A DNA stretch of 5,994 nucleotides from assembly GCA_002307905.1 (NCBI GenBank), contig DBUL01000003.1, forward strand, positions 3,803 to 9,796, written 5' to 3'. Under the pieces are notes generated by a model. That model searched no databases. It was not told the DNA's origin and was given only the letters and a program-made list of their open reading frames with translations. Positions 1 to 5,378 of the stretch are shown piece by piece. Numbering within the stretch: position 1 is the stretch's first letter; every line of letters starts with the position of its first letter. Both the position numbers and the translations under genes were made by a program. The stretch comes from Rhizobiaceae bacterium UBA1291. GTDB taxonomy: Bacteria > Pseudomonadota > Alphaproteobacteria > Rhizobiales > Rhizobiaceae.

Positions 1-1
1 C

Positions 2-427
2 AAGCTCGATCCGGGCTTCACCTATCTGCAGGTCCAGTATCCGGGTCCGGACCATGTCGAGAAGGTCGGCAAGCTTGCCGCGATCTTCGGCGACGAGGTG
101 ATCGGCCATCTCGAATTCATCAAGTTCGATGGCGCTATCCAGTGCTCCGGCCTGCCGCTGGTGCGCTACACGACGCCGGAACGGTTGGAAGAGATCATCA
201 GGATCCACGAGGACAACGGCTGCCCGATCTTCAACCCTCATCGTTATACGCTGGAGGAAGGCGGCATGAAGCAGACGGACACCGTGCAACTCGCCTTCAA
301 GAAGGAGACCGATCCGAAGGGCCTGCTCAACCCCGGCAAGATGATCGCCTGGGACAATCCCGACTTCGACTTCAAGGCCGGGAAGAACTACCTCTTCCCC
401 GGTCTCCAGGCATTCATGGAGACCTGA
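2..427 (+). CDS. FAD-linked oxidase, C-terminal fragment (GlcD/D-lactate dehydrogenase-like)
   Basis: Partial gene: the frame is open from base 2 with no stop or start before it, so the 5' end lies outside the window and 141 C-terminal residues are visible. The end carries the hallmark of the FAD-oxidase C-terminal domain, DPKGLLNPGKM, at about residues 101-111 of the fragment, preceded by an IHEDNG...NPHRYTLEEGG stretch. In this superfamily (glycolate oxidase GlcD, D-lactate dehydrogenase, VAO/PCMH fold) a 2-hydroxy acid or similar substrate reduces FAD bound by the missing N-terminal domain, and this domain forms the substrate side. The substrate cannot be told from this part. A GTG at 98 could be mistaken for a start, but the residues before it (LDPGFTYLQVQYPGPDHVEKVG) continue the same fold, so it is internal. 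It ends in TGA at 425-427, with 199 bases to the next gene. Confidence 0.85.
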   Translation, partial: KLDPGFTYLQVQYPGPDHVEKVGKLAAIFGDEVIGHLEFIKFDGAIQCSGLPLVRYTTPERLEEIIRIHEDNGCPIFNPHRYTLEEGGMKQTDTVQLAFKKETDPKGLLNPGKMIAWDNPDFDFKAGKNYLFPGLQAFMET

Positions 428-466
428 TACCGCCAAGACGAACAGAACTTCCGAAGGTACTCCCGA

Positions 467-489
467 CCGGGCAGGCATGACTGCTCCGG
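467..489 (+). terminator. Possible weak terminator hairpin after the FAD-linked oxidase
   Basis: CCGGGCAG (467-474) can pair with CTGC-T-CCGG (481-489) around a six-base loop, giving eight base pairs with one bulged T, 40 bases after the stop codon. No T-run follows, so it is at best a weak or Rho-assisted end. The rest of the 428-626 gap shows a second short inverted repeat, CCGGC/GCCGG (583-587 / 598-602). I see no convincing sigma-70 promoter there. Confidence 0.25.
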
Positions 490-626
490 TGCATGGAAAC
501 GACCATGGTGGTCAAAGGCTCGGCTATGGCGGCGGGCCGGTGATCATCGGGACAAACGGCGCGGAAAATTTTCACTCAACGTCCGGCAGCCGCAGCCGCC
601 GGGTCACGACATGGAGTTTTTCTGAA

Positions 627-1208
627 ATGCGCGTACTCGTCCTGCACTCGCACCCCCTCGATGAAAGCTATGGCCGGGCGCTCTATCGCCAGACCTGTGA
701 GAGTCTGACCAAGGCCGGACATGAGGTCGACGGCTGCAATCTCTATGAGGAAGGATTCGACCCGGTCCTCTCCGCCCATGACCGGACCGTCTATCACGAC
801 TACCCGGAAAACACCGTCCTGGTGAAATCCTATGTCGAGCGGCTGAAGGCTGCGGAAGGCCTGATCATCGTCACCCCGGTCTGGAATTTCGGCTTCCCGG
901 CCATGCTCAAGGGCTATTTCGACCGCGTCTGGGTCAAGGGCGTTTCCTTCGACCTGGAGGACGGCAAGCTCACGCCGACGCTGCGACACATCAAGAAGCT
1001 CGCTGCCGTGATGACCTATGGCGCGACGCCCTGGCGCGCCTTCCTGGTCGGAAACCCGCCGAAGAAGATCGTCACCCGCGTGTTGCGGGCGCAAATCAAG
1101 ATCGGCGCACCAGTCAAGTACATGGCACATTACGACATGAACAATTGCACCGTTGAGACACGCGCCGCCTTCCTAGCCAAGGTCAGCCACGAGATGGAGC
1201 ACTTTTGA
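627..1208 (+). CDS. NAD(P)H:quinone oxidoreductase-like flavoprotein (flavodoxin_2 fold)
   Basis: A 193-residue protein of the flavodoxin-like NAD(P)H dehydrogenase (quinone) family (NQO/MdaB/KefF-like). These cytosolic FMN or FAD proteins carry out two-electron reduction of quinones and related electrophiles. Residues 1-20, MRVLVLHSHPLDESYGRALY, are the first beta strand and the flavin-phosphate loop. Residues 84-102, PVWNFGFPAMLKGYFDRVW, are the family signature. TYGA at 130-133 lies where the isoalloxazine ring is contacted. The length matches the family. The frame stays open upstream to an ATG at 477, but those 50 residues are Gly/Ser/Arg-rich and unlike the family, and the fold begins exactly at 627, so I place the start there. 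The ribosome site is poor (TGGAG at 612-616, about ten bases away). It stands alone between the upstream oxidase and convergent minus-strand genes. The physiological substrate is not inferable. Confidence 0.88.
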   Translation: MRVLVLHSHPLDESYGRALYRQTCESLTKAGHEVDGCNLYEEGFDPVLSAHDRTVYHDYPENTVLVKSYVERLKAAEGLIIVTPVWNFGFPAMLKGYFDRVWVKGVSFDLEDGKLTPTLRHIKKLAAVMTYGATPWRAFLVGNPPKKIVTRVLRAQIKIGAPVKYMAHYDMNNCTVETRAAFLAKVSHEMEHF

Positions 1209-1218
1209 TCAAGCAGAA

Positions 1219-1246
1219 GGCCGGCCCTCCATAAGGAGGACCGGCC
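1219..1246 (-). terminator. Strong hairpin between convergent genes, probable terminator
   Basis: GGCCGGCCCTCC (1219-1230), loop ATAA, GGAGGACCGGCC (1235-1246). The stem is 12 base pairs with one non-Watson-Crick position, which is a G-U pair in minus-strand RNA and C-A in plus-strand RNA. On the minus strand it is followed by TTCTGCTT and on the plus strand by no T-run. The structure therefore fits best as the end of the minus-strand gene at 1662-1273, and it may serve both converging transcripts. Confidence 0.6.
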
Positions 1247-1272
1247 ATCGCACGAAGCGGACAGCGAGGGGG

Positions 1273-1662
1273 TTACTGCCCAGCCGGTGCGGGGGGCGTG
1301 GATGGAGCCAGCGCCGGATCGGCCGGGGCAGCCGGAGCAGCATCGGTGGCCGGAGCCGGCGTTGCAGGCGCAGCAGGGGCTGCATCAGGGGTTGCAGGGG
1401 CAGCCGGGGCAGCATCAGAGGACGGTGCCGGTGCTGAAGTCGTCGGAGCCGTCACATTCACGTCAGGGTCGCCGCTCGGAGAAAAGTCCGTGAACAGGAA
1501 GACGGCGCCAATGCCGAGTACGACGGCAACGAGAAGGGCGATGCCCCAGCCCGCGCTGCTACGACGCTCATTGTTGACGACCGTGGTCCCGCGATCTCCA
1601 GGGATTCGCGGGTCCTGCGGATGTACGGGACGGGTGGGGTCGATATGGGAAGGATCAGTCAT
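1273..1662 (-). CDS. Single-pass membrane protein with Ala/Pro-repeat periplasmic tail
   Basis: A 129-residue protein that I cannot assign to a named family. Residues 1-37 are hydrophilic and rich in Pro, Asp and Arg (with VVNNERRSS just before the membrane). Residues 39-58 form one clear hydrophobic helix, GWGIALLVAVVLGIGAVFLF. The remaining 70 residues are almost entirely Ala, Pro, Thr, Ser and Asp. By the positive-inside rule (RR at 33-34) the N-terminus is cytoplasmic and the tail periplasmic. The tail holds three ten-residue repeats, DAAPAAPATP at 83-92 and 93-102 and DAAPAAPADP at 107-116. Such tails usually act as extended spacers in the cell wall space. The start is well supported by GAGGAGACC (complement of 1667-1675) four bases before the ATG. 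Only 17 bases separate it from the stop of the upstream gene, so the two are probably one transcript. Widespread in rhizobia as a hypothetical transmembrane protein is my impression, not checked. Confidence 0.75.
   Translation of the reverse strand: MTDPSHIDPTRPVHPQDPRIPGDRGTTVVNNERRSSAGWGIALLVAVVLGIGAVFLFTDFSPSGDPDVNVTAPTTSAPAPSSDAAPAAPATPDAAPAAPATPAPATDAAPAAPADPALAPSTPPAPAGQ
1315..1416 (-). repeat. Diverged 30-bp coding repeats (DAAPAAPATP units)
   Basis: Three 30-base units at 1416-1387, 1386-1357 and 1344-1315 each encode DAAPAA-PAxP. The first two are directly adjacent and the third follows after 12 bases. The units differ at several synonymous positions, so the peptide is more alike than the DNA. 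This indicates old duplications kept by selection on composition rather than a fresh tandem expansion. Confidence 0.7.
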
Positions 1663-1679
1663 GTCAGGTCTCCTCGGTG

Positions 1680-1979
1680 TCAGCGCCCGAGATCGAGCGC
1701 GTTGGTCGGATCGGGAAAGAAGGACGGCCCGACCCGGCGGATGTTCAGTCTGTCCGCGGGGATCGGACGCGGCGCGAATGCATCGCCCGCCCGAACGTTT
1801 TCGACAATCTGCTGCTCCTGTTGAAGTGCCGCCTCAACTCTCCAGCCCGCGGCCAGTTCCTCAGGCTGAACGACAATCGCCGCCGTGGGACGATCGATCG
1901 TTTGATGCGCGGCCTTCACCGAAAGGGCGACGGAAATACCGATGATAAGCGCACTGAGTGCGAGAACCGACGTTTTCAT
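1680..1979 (-). CDS. Small exported protein of unknown function
   Basis: A 99-residue protein that I do not recognise. Residues 1-23 are a textbook Sec signal peptide: MKT, a hydrophobic core SVLALSALIIGISVALSV, then a likely cut at VKA/AHQ. The mature part, about 75 residues, has a Gln/Glu-rich helical stretch (VEAALQQEQQIVENVRAGD, residues 48-66) and a Pro/Arg/Phe-rich end (IPADRLNIRRVGPSFFPDP). It has no cysteine, so it is neither a lipoprotein nor disulfide-bonded. The start is fixed by AAGGAG (complement of 1986-1991), about six bases before the ATG. The upstream DUF1236 gene ends 86 bases away, with a strong hairpin between them. The downstream membrane-protein gene follows after 17 bases. 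The neighbourhood suggests a periplasmic or envelope role; a function is not inferable. Confidence 0.75.
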   Translation of the reverse strand: MKTSVLALSALIIGISVALSVKAAHQTIDRPTAAIVVQPEELAAGWRVEAALQQEQQIVENVRAGDAFAPRPIPADRLNIRRVGPSFFPDPTNALDLGR

Positions 1980-2016
1980 CGCCCACTCCTTCAGGTTGAT
2001 CAGAATGCCACTGGTT

Positions 2017-2060
2017 CCGAATGATGCCGGGCTGCATCTCGCTGCTCGGCATCTTTTCGG
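2017..2060. other. Intercistronic hairpin between DUF1236 gene and the next exported-protein gene
   Basis: GATGCCGGGC (2023-2032) pairs with GCTCGGCATC (2044-2053), nine of ten positions, around an 11-base loop. An outer stem CCGAA/TTCGG (2017-2021 / 2056-2060) continues it across a small internal bulge. In the minus-strand transcript it starts six bases after the DUF1236 stop codon and is followed by ATTCGGAACC, not by a T-run. It is therefore not a standard intrinsic terminator for the minus strand. On the plus strand TTTT follows, but there is no plus-strand gene to terminate. A processing or partial-termination structure is possible. Confidence 0.45.
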
Positions 2061-2065
2061 AGGCC

Positions 2066-2464
2066 TTATTCGACGACCTGCACGACCACATAAGTCTGCG
2101 GATCGACAATGACGCGCTGGTTGTTGACCACAGCGTAGGCATAGGTCGGGTCTTCAGCGACCGGGGTCAGCACGACCGTTTCCGGGATCGGTTCGCCGAC
2201 AACGATTGGCTGCTGGATGACGACCGTCTCGGCCGGTACCGGCTGCTGGCGGACATAGGTGACAACCTCGGCCGGCGGCGGGGCGATCGCAGTACCCGCG
2301 ATGGCTCCAACCACGCCGCCGACTGCTGCGCCGACCGGGCCACCGACGATCGCGCCGGTCACGGCACCGCCGGCGGCGCCGGTAACTGTACCTTCCTGAG
2401 CGATGGCCGGAACGGCGATCGAGCCCAGTACGATGGCGCTAACTGCAAGAATCTTCGTCTTCAT
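2066..2464 (-). CDS. Exported DUF1236 protein with glycine-zipper segment
   Basis: A 132-residue exported protein. Residues 1-22 are a Sec signal peptide ending VPAIA/QEG. Residues 25-60 are a Gly/Ala/Val glycine-zipper-like stretch (GAAGGAVTGAIVGGPVGAAV and on), able to lie in or against a membrane. From residue 66 (EVVTYVRQQPVP...VGEPIPETVVLTPV) to the final VVNNQRVIVDPQTYVVVQVV the sequence is the DUF1236 pattern, which occurs in alphaproteobacteria, often in several paralogues, without a known biochemical role. The frame is open 27 codons further upstream, but the signal peptide begins at 2464 and AAAGGA (complement of 2472-2477) sits seven bases before that ATG, so I use 2464. A GGAAC-N17-GTTT promoter lies about 40 bases upstream, implying control by the general stress sigma factor. 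It is probably the first gene of a three-gene envelope group running to 1273. Confidence 0.85.
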   Translation of the reverse strand: MKTKILAVSAIVLGSIAVPAIAQEGTVTGAAGGAVTGAIVGGPVGAAVGGVVGAIAGTAIAPPPAEVVTYVRQQPVPAETVVIQQPIVVGEPIPETVVLTPVAEDPTYAYAVVNNQRVIVDPQTYVVVQVVE

Positions 2465-2502
2465 GGCGGTATCCTTTCTTGTAAGTATGCCATTGACCGT
2501 AG

Positions 2503-2528
2503 AAACTTGCCGCGCCGCCTTTTGTTCC
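2503..2528 (-). promoter_or_regulatory. EcfG/RpoE2-type general stress promoter for the DUF1236 gene
   Basis: On the minus strand GGAAC (2528-2524) is followed after exactly 17 bases by GTTT (2506-2503). This matches the rhizobial RpoE2 consensus, written as GGAAC-N18/19-TT, and the wider EcfG form GGAAC-N16/17-cGTT. Transcription would start near 2495, giving a leader of about 30 bases before the ATG at 2464 with its AAAGGA site intact. Position, spacing and orientation all agree. It is the only GGAAC in the window with a fitting -10 element upstream of a gene. Confidence 0.65.
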
Positions 2529-2553
2529 TGATAATTCGCCTTCACCGCAGGAG

Positions 2554-2591
2554 CGCGCTTCGAATTCGCCGCGCGAGAAGGAATTTCGCGC
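2554..2591. repeat. Two overlapping inverted repeats downstream of the RidA-like gene
   Basis: The first is a 22-base near-palindrome, CGCGC-TT-CGAATTCG-CC-GCGCG (2554-2575), symmetric at 18 of 22 bases. The second is GCGCGA (2571-2576) with TCGCGC (2586-2591) around nine bases. They share GCGCG at 2571-2575, so in RNA only one can form at a time. They lie 38-75 bases after the stop of the RidA-like gene and just upstream of the stress-type promoter. Either transcript termination or protein binding is possible; no T-run follows. Confidence 0.4.
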
Positions 2592-2628
2592 AGTCGCTCG
2601 TTGGCTTACAGCCGGATATGCGGGCCTT

Positions 2629-3018
2629 TCAGAAGAGTTTTGCCGCCGTCACCTCGACTTCGACCAGAAACTCCGGCCGGGTGAACCCACCAACGACGAT
2701 TAGCGTCGACACCGGTTTCGGCTCCAGGGTGTAACGGTCCCGAACCGCCATGTAGGCGGCGAAATCCTCGCGTCTGGTGACGAAGCCGGAGATCCGGATG
2801 ACGTCTGCAAAGCGCATGCCAGCCTCCTCCAGGATGGCATTGATCGCCTCGAAACAAAGCTCCGCCTGCCCGGTCACATCGGGCGGAATACTGTCGTCGG
2901 CGCGAATCCCCAATTGGCCGGAAGTCACCAGCAGGCTCGCGCCCGGCGGCACCAGAAGCCCGTGATTGTATTGACCGAAGGGCGGCCGAACGGATGGCGG
3001 ATTGAAGACGCGTTTCAT
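2629..3018 (-). CDS. RidA/YjgF-superfamily protein, probably lacking the canonical arginine
   Basis: A 129-residue protein with the full RidA-type chorismate-mutase-like fold. It has FGQYNHGLLVPPGASLLVTSGQLG (14-37) as the first strands, QAELCFEAINAILEEAGMRFADVIRISGFV (51-80) as the helix and following strand, and RPEFLVEVEVTAAKLF (114-129) as the closing strand with the conserved Glu. True RidA hydrolyses reactive 2-imino or enamine intermediates from PLP enzymes and amino-acid oxidases, using an arginine (Arg105 in E. coli). Aligned by eye, that place is Ser104 here (PKPVSTLIVVGG), so classical imine deaminase activity is doubtful and it may belong to another Rid subfamily. The frame is open back to an ATG at 3123, but those 35 residues are unlike the family, while MKRVFNPP at 3018 is a typical start; its ribosome site is weak. 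It lies 150 bases after the FAD oxidoreductase on the same strand. Confidence 0.88.
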   Translation of the reverse strand: MKRVFNPPSVRPPFGQYNHGLLVPPGASLLVTSGQLGIRADDSIPPDVTGQAELCFEAINAILEEAGMRFADVIRISGFVTRREDFAAYMAVRDRYTLEPKPVSTLIVVGGFTRPEFLVEVEVTAAKLF

Positions 3019-3168
3019 CGATTGAAGTGCTTCTTGCAGGTTGGCGAAAGGCAGAGCGAACAGTAATCGCCAAGCGACCGTCGTTGCAAGACTGGCAAGG
3101 GTACAGAGCGACAAGTTGTGCAATGCCCCTAAGCACGGCTTCGAGGCCCGCGGACCTGGCGAGAAGTT

Positions 3169-4497
3169 TCAGCCCTCAAGACCGTCGAGCATACGGTACC
3201 AGGCGATCGTGACGCCAACGCCGATCTCGCGGAGAGCATAAAACGGGATTGGCCGGATTGGCGACACCGGAAAGGGCAAGGCGGCCGGATCGCCGGTCTC
3301 GATATAGTCGACGAGGCGTGGCCCAAGCGCGGTCATCAGCCCGACGCCCCGCCCCTGGCAGCCGGCAACGGCAAGCAGGCCCTTTTCCGGCGCATGAATA
3401 TGCGGAAGATGGTCCGGCGTCACGGCCACCCGACCGAACCAGCGGTGTTCGACCGATACTCCGTCGAGTGCCGGAAAGAGCCGGATCATTGCGCTTTGCA
3501 GGTGTTTCCAGTCCTTTTCGCTTTTCGGCTCGGCCATGCGACCGCGCCCTCCGAATACCAGGCGCCCGTCCGGGCTCTTGCGGTAGTAGACCACAATGCG
3601 GCGGCTGTCGGAGACGGCTTGCCCATGGGGAAGGATGACCTCCCGCAAGTCCGGAGGCAACGGCGCGGTGGCCATCTGGAATGAATGCAGGGGCACCAGG
3701 CTTCGCGCCAGCCCGGCGACCAGTCCGTCGGAATAGGCATTGGTGGCAACGACGACCGATCGCGCGCTGACAGGATGTCCCGCCGTGGTTTCAATCTGCC
3801 AGTCTGCCCCATCGCGCCGCAACCGAACGGCTCTCGTGCCCGTGGCGATCCGGGCACCGGCCTCCGTAGCCAGACGCGCCAGTTCGAAGACGAAAGCCAG
3901 CGGATTGATGGTACCGGCCCGGCGATCGAGCCAGCCGCCGACATAACCGCCCGCCCCGGTAAGCAGTGCCACCTCCGCGCCGTTCAAAAGCGTCACATCG
4001 GCGCCCCGAGCCCCCCACTGCCGATTGCGTTCCTCCGCGGCTGTGAATGCTTCAGGTGTGTGGGCGGCCTGGATCCATCCCGAACGGTCATGCTCGACGG
4101 CGAGTCCTTCGCTCTGGATCAGTTTGAAAACGGCATCGGCGGTACCGGAGGCAAAATCAATTAGCGCCTCGCCGCGCCTTTCGCCGAAATGTCGAAGCAA
4201 CCGGTCCGGATCGTGTTTCAGGCCAGGGATCACCTGCCCGCCATTCAGTCCAGAGGCGCCCTCGCCCAGTCCACGCGCTTCGATAACGCGCACCGAAAGG
4301 CCCCGGCGAGCCGCCGCAAAGGCCGCCGAAAGACCCTGCAGGCCTCCGCCGACGATGGCCAGATCGACGCGTTCGGGCGCGGATATAGCCTCGCCAGCGA
4401 AAGACACGCGCGGCGGCCGACGCCAGACTGGCCTCGAAAAATGCGACGGGTGCATGCCAAGACGTCCCGAAAAATGCCTTCGAAAATCAGCGGGCAT
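3169..4497 (-). CDS. FAD-dependent oxidoreductase, DAO family (amine/amino-acid oxidase-like)
   Basis: A 442-residue flavoprotein of the D-amino-acid oxidase family, closest in pattern to PuuB-like gamma-glutamylputrescine oxidoreductases and amine or glycine oxidases. VDLAIVGGGLQGLSAAFAAA (44-63) is the Rossmann loop GxGxxG, and the Glu of VIEA (residue 73) binds the adenosine ribose. ASGLNGGQV (81-89) is the family's flavin-contact motif. VVVATNAYSD (248-257) closes the FAD domain. LVFGGRGRM (313-321) and VAGCQGRGVGLMTALG (376-391) are the substrate-domain and C-terminal FAD motifs. Such enzymes oxidise C-N bonds to imines; the substrate cannot be read here. The frame is open to 4674, which would overlap ung by 143 bases. 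MPADFRRHF at 4497 is chosen, with MHPSHFSRP at 4455 as a real alternative; neither has a strong ribosome site. It starts 34 bases after the ung stop. Confidence 0.88.
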   Translation of the reverse strand: MPADFRRHFSGRLGMHPSHFSRPVWRRPPRVSFAGEAISAPERVDLAIVGGGLQGLSAAFAAARRGLSVRVIEARGLGEGASGLNGGQVIPGLKHDPDRLLRHFGERRGEALIDFASGTADAVFKLIQSEGLAVEHDRSGWIQAAHTPEAFTAAEERNRQWGARGADVTLLNGAEVALLTGAGGYVGGWLDRRAGTINPLAFVFELARLATEAGARIATGTRAVRLRRDGADWQIETTAGHPVSARSVVVATNAYSDGLVAGLARSLVPLHSFQMATAPLPPDLREVILPHGQAVSDSRRIVVYYRKSPDGRLVFGGRGRMAEPKSEKDWKHLQSAMIRLFPALDGVSVEHRWFGRVAVTPDHLPHIHAPEKGLLAVAGCQGRGVGLMTALGPRLVDYIETGDPAALPFPVSPIRPIPFYALREIGVGVTIAWYRMLDGLEG

Positions 4498-4510
4498 GCT
4501 GAACCTGGCA

Positions 4511-4528
4511 TCTATTAAAATCAATAGA
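4511..4528. promoter_or_regulatory. AT-rich perfect inverted repeat before the FAD oxidoreductase
   Basis: TCTATT-AAAATC-AATAGA is a perfect six-base inverted repeat, 15 of 18 bases A or T. It lies in the 34-base gap between the ung stop and the oxidoreductase start, in otherwise GC-rich DNA. Its size and composition resemble operators of small dimeric regulators such as the Lrp/AsnC family, which often control amino-acid oxidase genes. No such regulator gene is in the window. No clear -35/-10 pair accompanies it, so the role is inferred only. Confidence 0.35.
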
Positions 4529-4531
4529 ATT

Positions 4532-5269
4532 TTAGGGAGAGTGCGGCGGGTCTTTTGCGCGTTCCGCGACGAATCCTCGCGGTGCATCCGGCAGTCGCCA
4601 ATCGATCGGATCGAGCCCGCGCGCGAGGAGAAAAGCATTCGCTTTCGAAAAGTGCCGGCAGCCGAAAAAACCATTATGGGCCGAGAGCGGCGATGGATGC
4701 GGCGCCTTCAGCACCAGATGTCGCTCGCGGTCAACGAAGGCCGCCTTCTTCTGCGCATAGGCCCCCCACAACATGAATACGACATTGTCGCACTCGTCAT
4801 TGACGGCACGGATGACGGCATCGGTGAATCGTTCCCAGCCGCGGCCCTGATGGGCACCGGCGCGCGCCTCCTCGACGGTCAGCACGCTGTTCAGCAGCAG
4901 CACCCCCTGCCGCGCCCAACTTTCGAGAAAGCCGTGACCGGCCGGCGGGATGCCGAGATCGCTTTGCAGTTCCTTGTAGATGTTGACCAGCGACGGCGGA
5001 ATGCGAACGCCCGGCTGGACGCTGAAGCACAGACCATGGGCCTGTCCCGCGCCGTGATAGGGGTCCTGACCGAGAATGACGACGCGGACGCGCCCGAGCG
5101 GCGTCAGATCGAGCGCACGAAAATATTCACTACCGCTTGGAAAGATCCGCTTACCCTCGCCCTTTTCAAAAAGGAGGAACTCCCTGAGCTGATTCATATA
5201 GGGGCTCGCGAATTCCGGGCCGAGCACTCTTTTCCAGCTCTCCTCGAGACGAACGTCACTAGCGCTCAT
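4532..5269 (-). CDS. ung: Uracil-DNA glycosylase (family 1)
   Basis: A 245-residue family-1 uracil-DNA glycosylase (E. coli Ung has 229). It removes uracil from DNA after cytosine deamination or dUMP incorporation, the first step of base-excision repair in the cytoplasm. All catalytic motifs are present. GQDPYHG (67-73) carries the water-activating Asp69. CFSV (81-84) holds the Phe that stacks on uracil. [10 protein letters not shown] (124-133) carries Asn127, which reads the uracil edge. HPSPLSAH (191-198) has the catalytic His191 and the minor-groove Leu195. The frame is open 70 codons upstream, but that stretch is Arg/Ser-rich and lacks family similarity, and [17 protein letters not shown] is a usual N-terminus, so 5269 is the start. 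The C-terminus runs about ten residues past the fold ([10 protein letters not shown]). A TTGACA promoter sits about 60 bases upstream. The gene is divergent from the small membrane-protein gene at 5379. Confidence 0.96.
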   Translation of the reverse strand: MSASDVRLEESWKRVLGPEFASPYMNQLREFLLFEKGEGKRIFPSGSEYFRALDLTPLGRVRVVILGQDPYHGAGQAHGLCFSVQPGVRIPPSLVNIYKELQSDLGIPPAGHGFLESWARQGVLLLNSVLTVEEARAGAHQGRGWERFTDAVIRAVNDECDNVVFMLWGAYAQKKAAFVDRERHLVLKAPHPSPLSAHNGFFGCRHFSKANAFLLARGLDPIDWRLPDAPRGFVAERAKDPPHSP

Positions 5270-5287
5270 TGCCGCTTCACGCCTTTT

Positions 5288-5303
5288 CCGGTTAGATGAC
5301 CGG
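5288..5303. repeat. Inverted repeat at the predicted ung transcription start
   Basis: CCGGT-TAGATG-ACCGG is a perfect five-base inverted repeat that overlaps the expected +1 of the ung promoter and ends 19 bases before its start codon. It could be an operator or a short leader hairpin. Five-base arms are short enough in GC-rich DNA to arise by chance. Confidence 0.3.
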
Positions 5304-5307
5304 GCCG

Positions 5308-5335
5308 ATTGAAAGGCAGCGACCGAAGCTGTCAA
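5308..5335 (-). promoter_or_regulatory. Probable sigma-70 promoter of ung
   Basis: On the minus strand a perfect TTGACA (5335-5330, within CTTGAC, the preferred alphaproteobacterial -35) is followed after 16 bases by TTCAAT (5313-5308), a four-of-six -10. Transcription would begin near 5300, about 30 bases before the ung ATG. The 108-base gap to the divergent gene holds no better candidate on this strand. Confidence 0.5.
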
Positions 5336-5378
5336 GTCCGGCAGCCTGCGACATGGAGAATTCGGTGGGGAACAACGG

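Noticed and set aside
477..626. N-terminal extension of the quinone reductase-like protein from an ATG at 477
   Set aside because: The 50 extra residues are Gly/Ser/Arg-rich without family similarity, and the flavodoxin fold begins exactly at the ATG at 627.
1990..2018. Second GGAAC stress-promoter element upstream of the exported-protein gene at 1979
   Set aside because: GGAAC is present on the minus strand (2018-2014), but the bases at the required spacing read TCAACC rather than GTT, and the start codon would be too close.
2021..2734. Plus-strand open frame of 237 codons rich in Asp, Arg and Gly
   Set aside because: It is antisense to the DUF1236 gene and the end of the RidA-like gene; its repetitive DR-rich composition is an artefact of reading GC-rich DNA in the wrong frame.
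3019..3123. Signal-peptide-like extension of the RidA-like protein (MHNLSLCTLASLATTVAWRLL...)
   Set aside because: RidA proteins are cytosolic and start at the position of MKRVFNPP; the hydrophobic stretch is translation of intergenic DNA and has no ribosome site.
3144..3157. AGGCCCGCGGACCT near-palindrome after the FAD oxidoreductase stop
   Set aside because: It has one mismatched pair and no loop or T-run, so it is not a terminator; short GC palindromes are common in this base composition.
4025..5299. Long plus-strand open frame of 424 codons
   Set aside because: It lies antisense to ung and the FAD oxidoreductase, both with clear catalytic motifs; its protein is Arg/Pro/Ser-rich with no recognisable domain, as expected for a GC-rich shadow frame.
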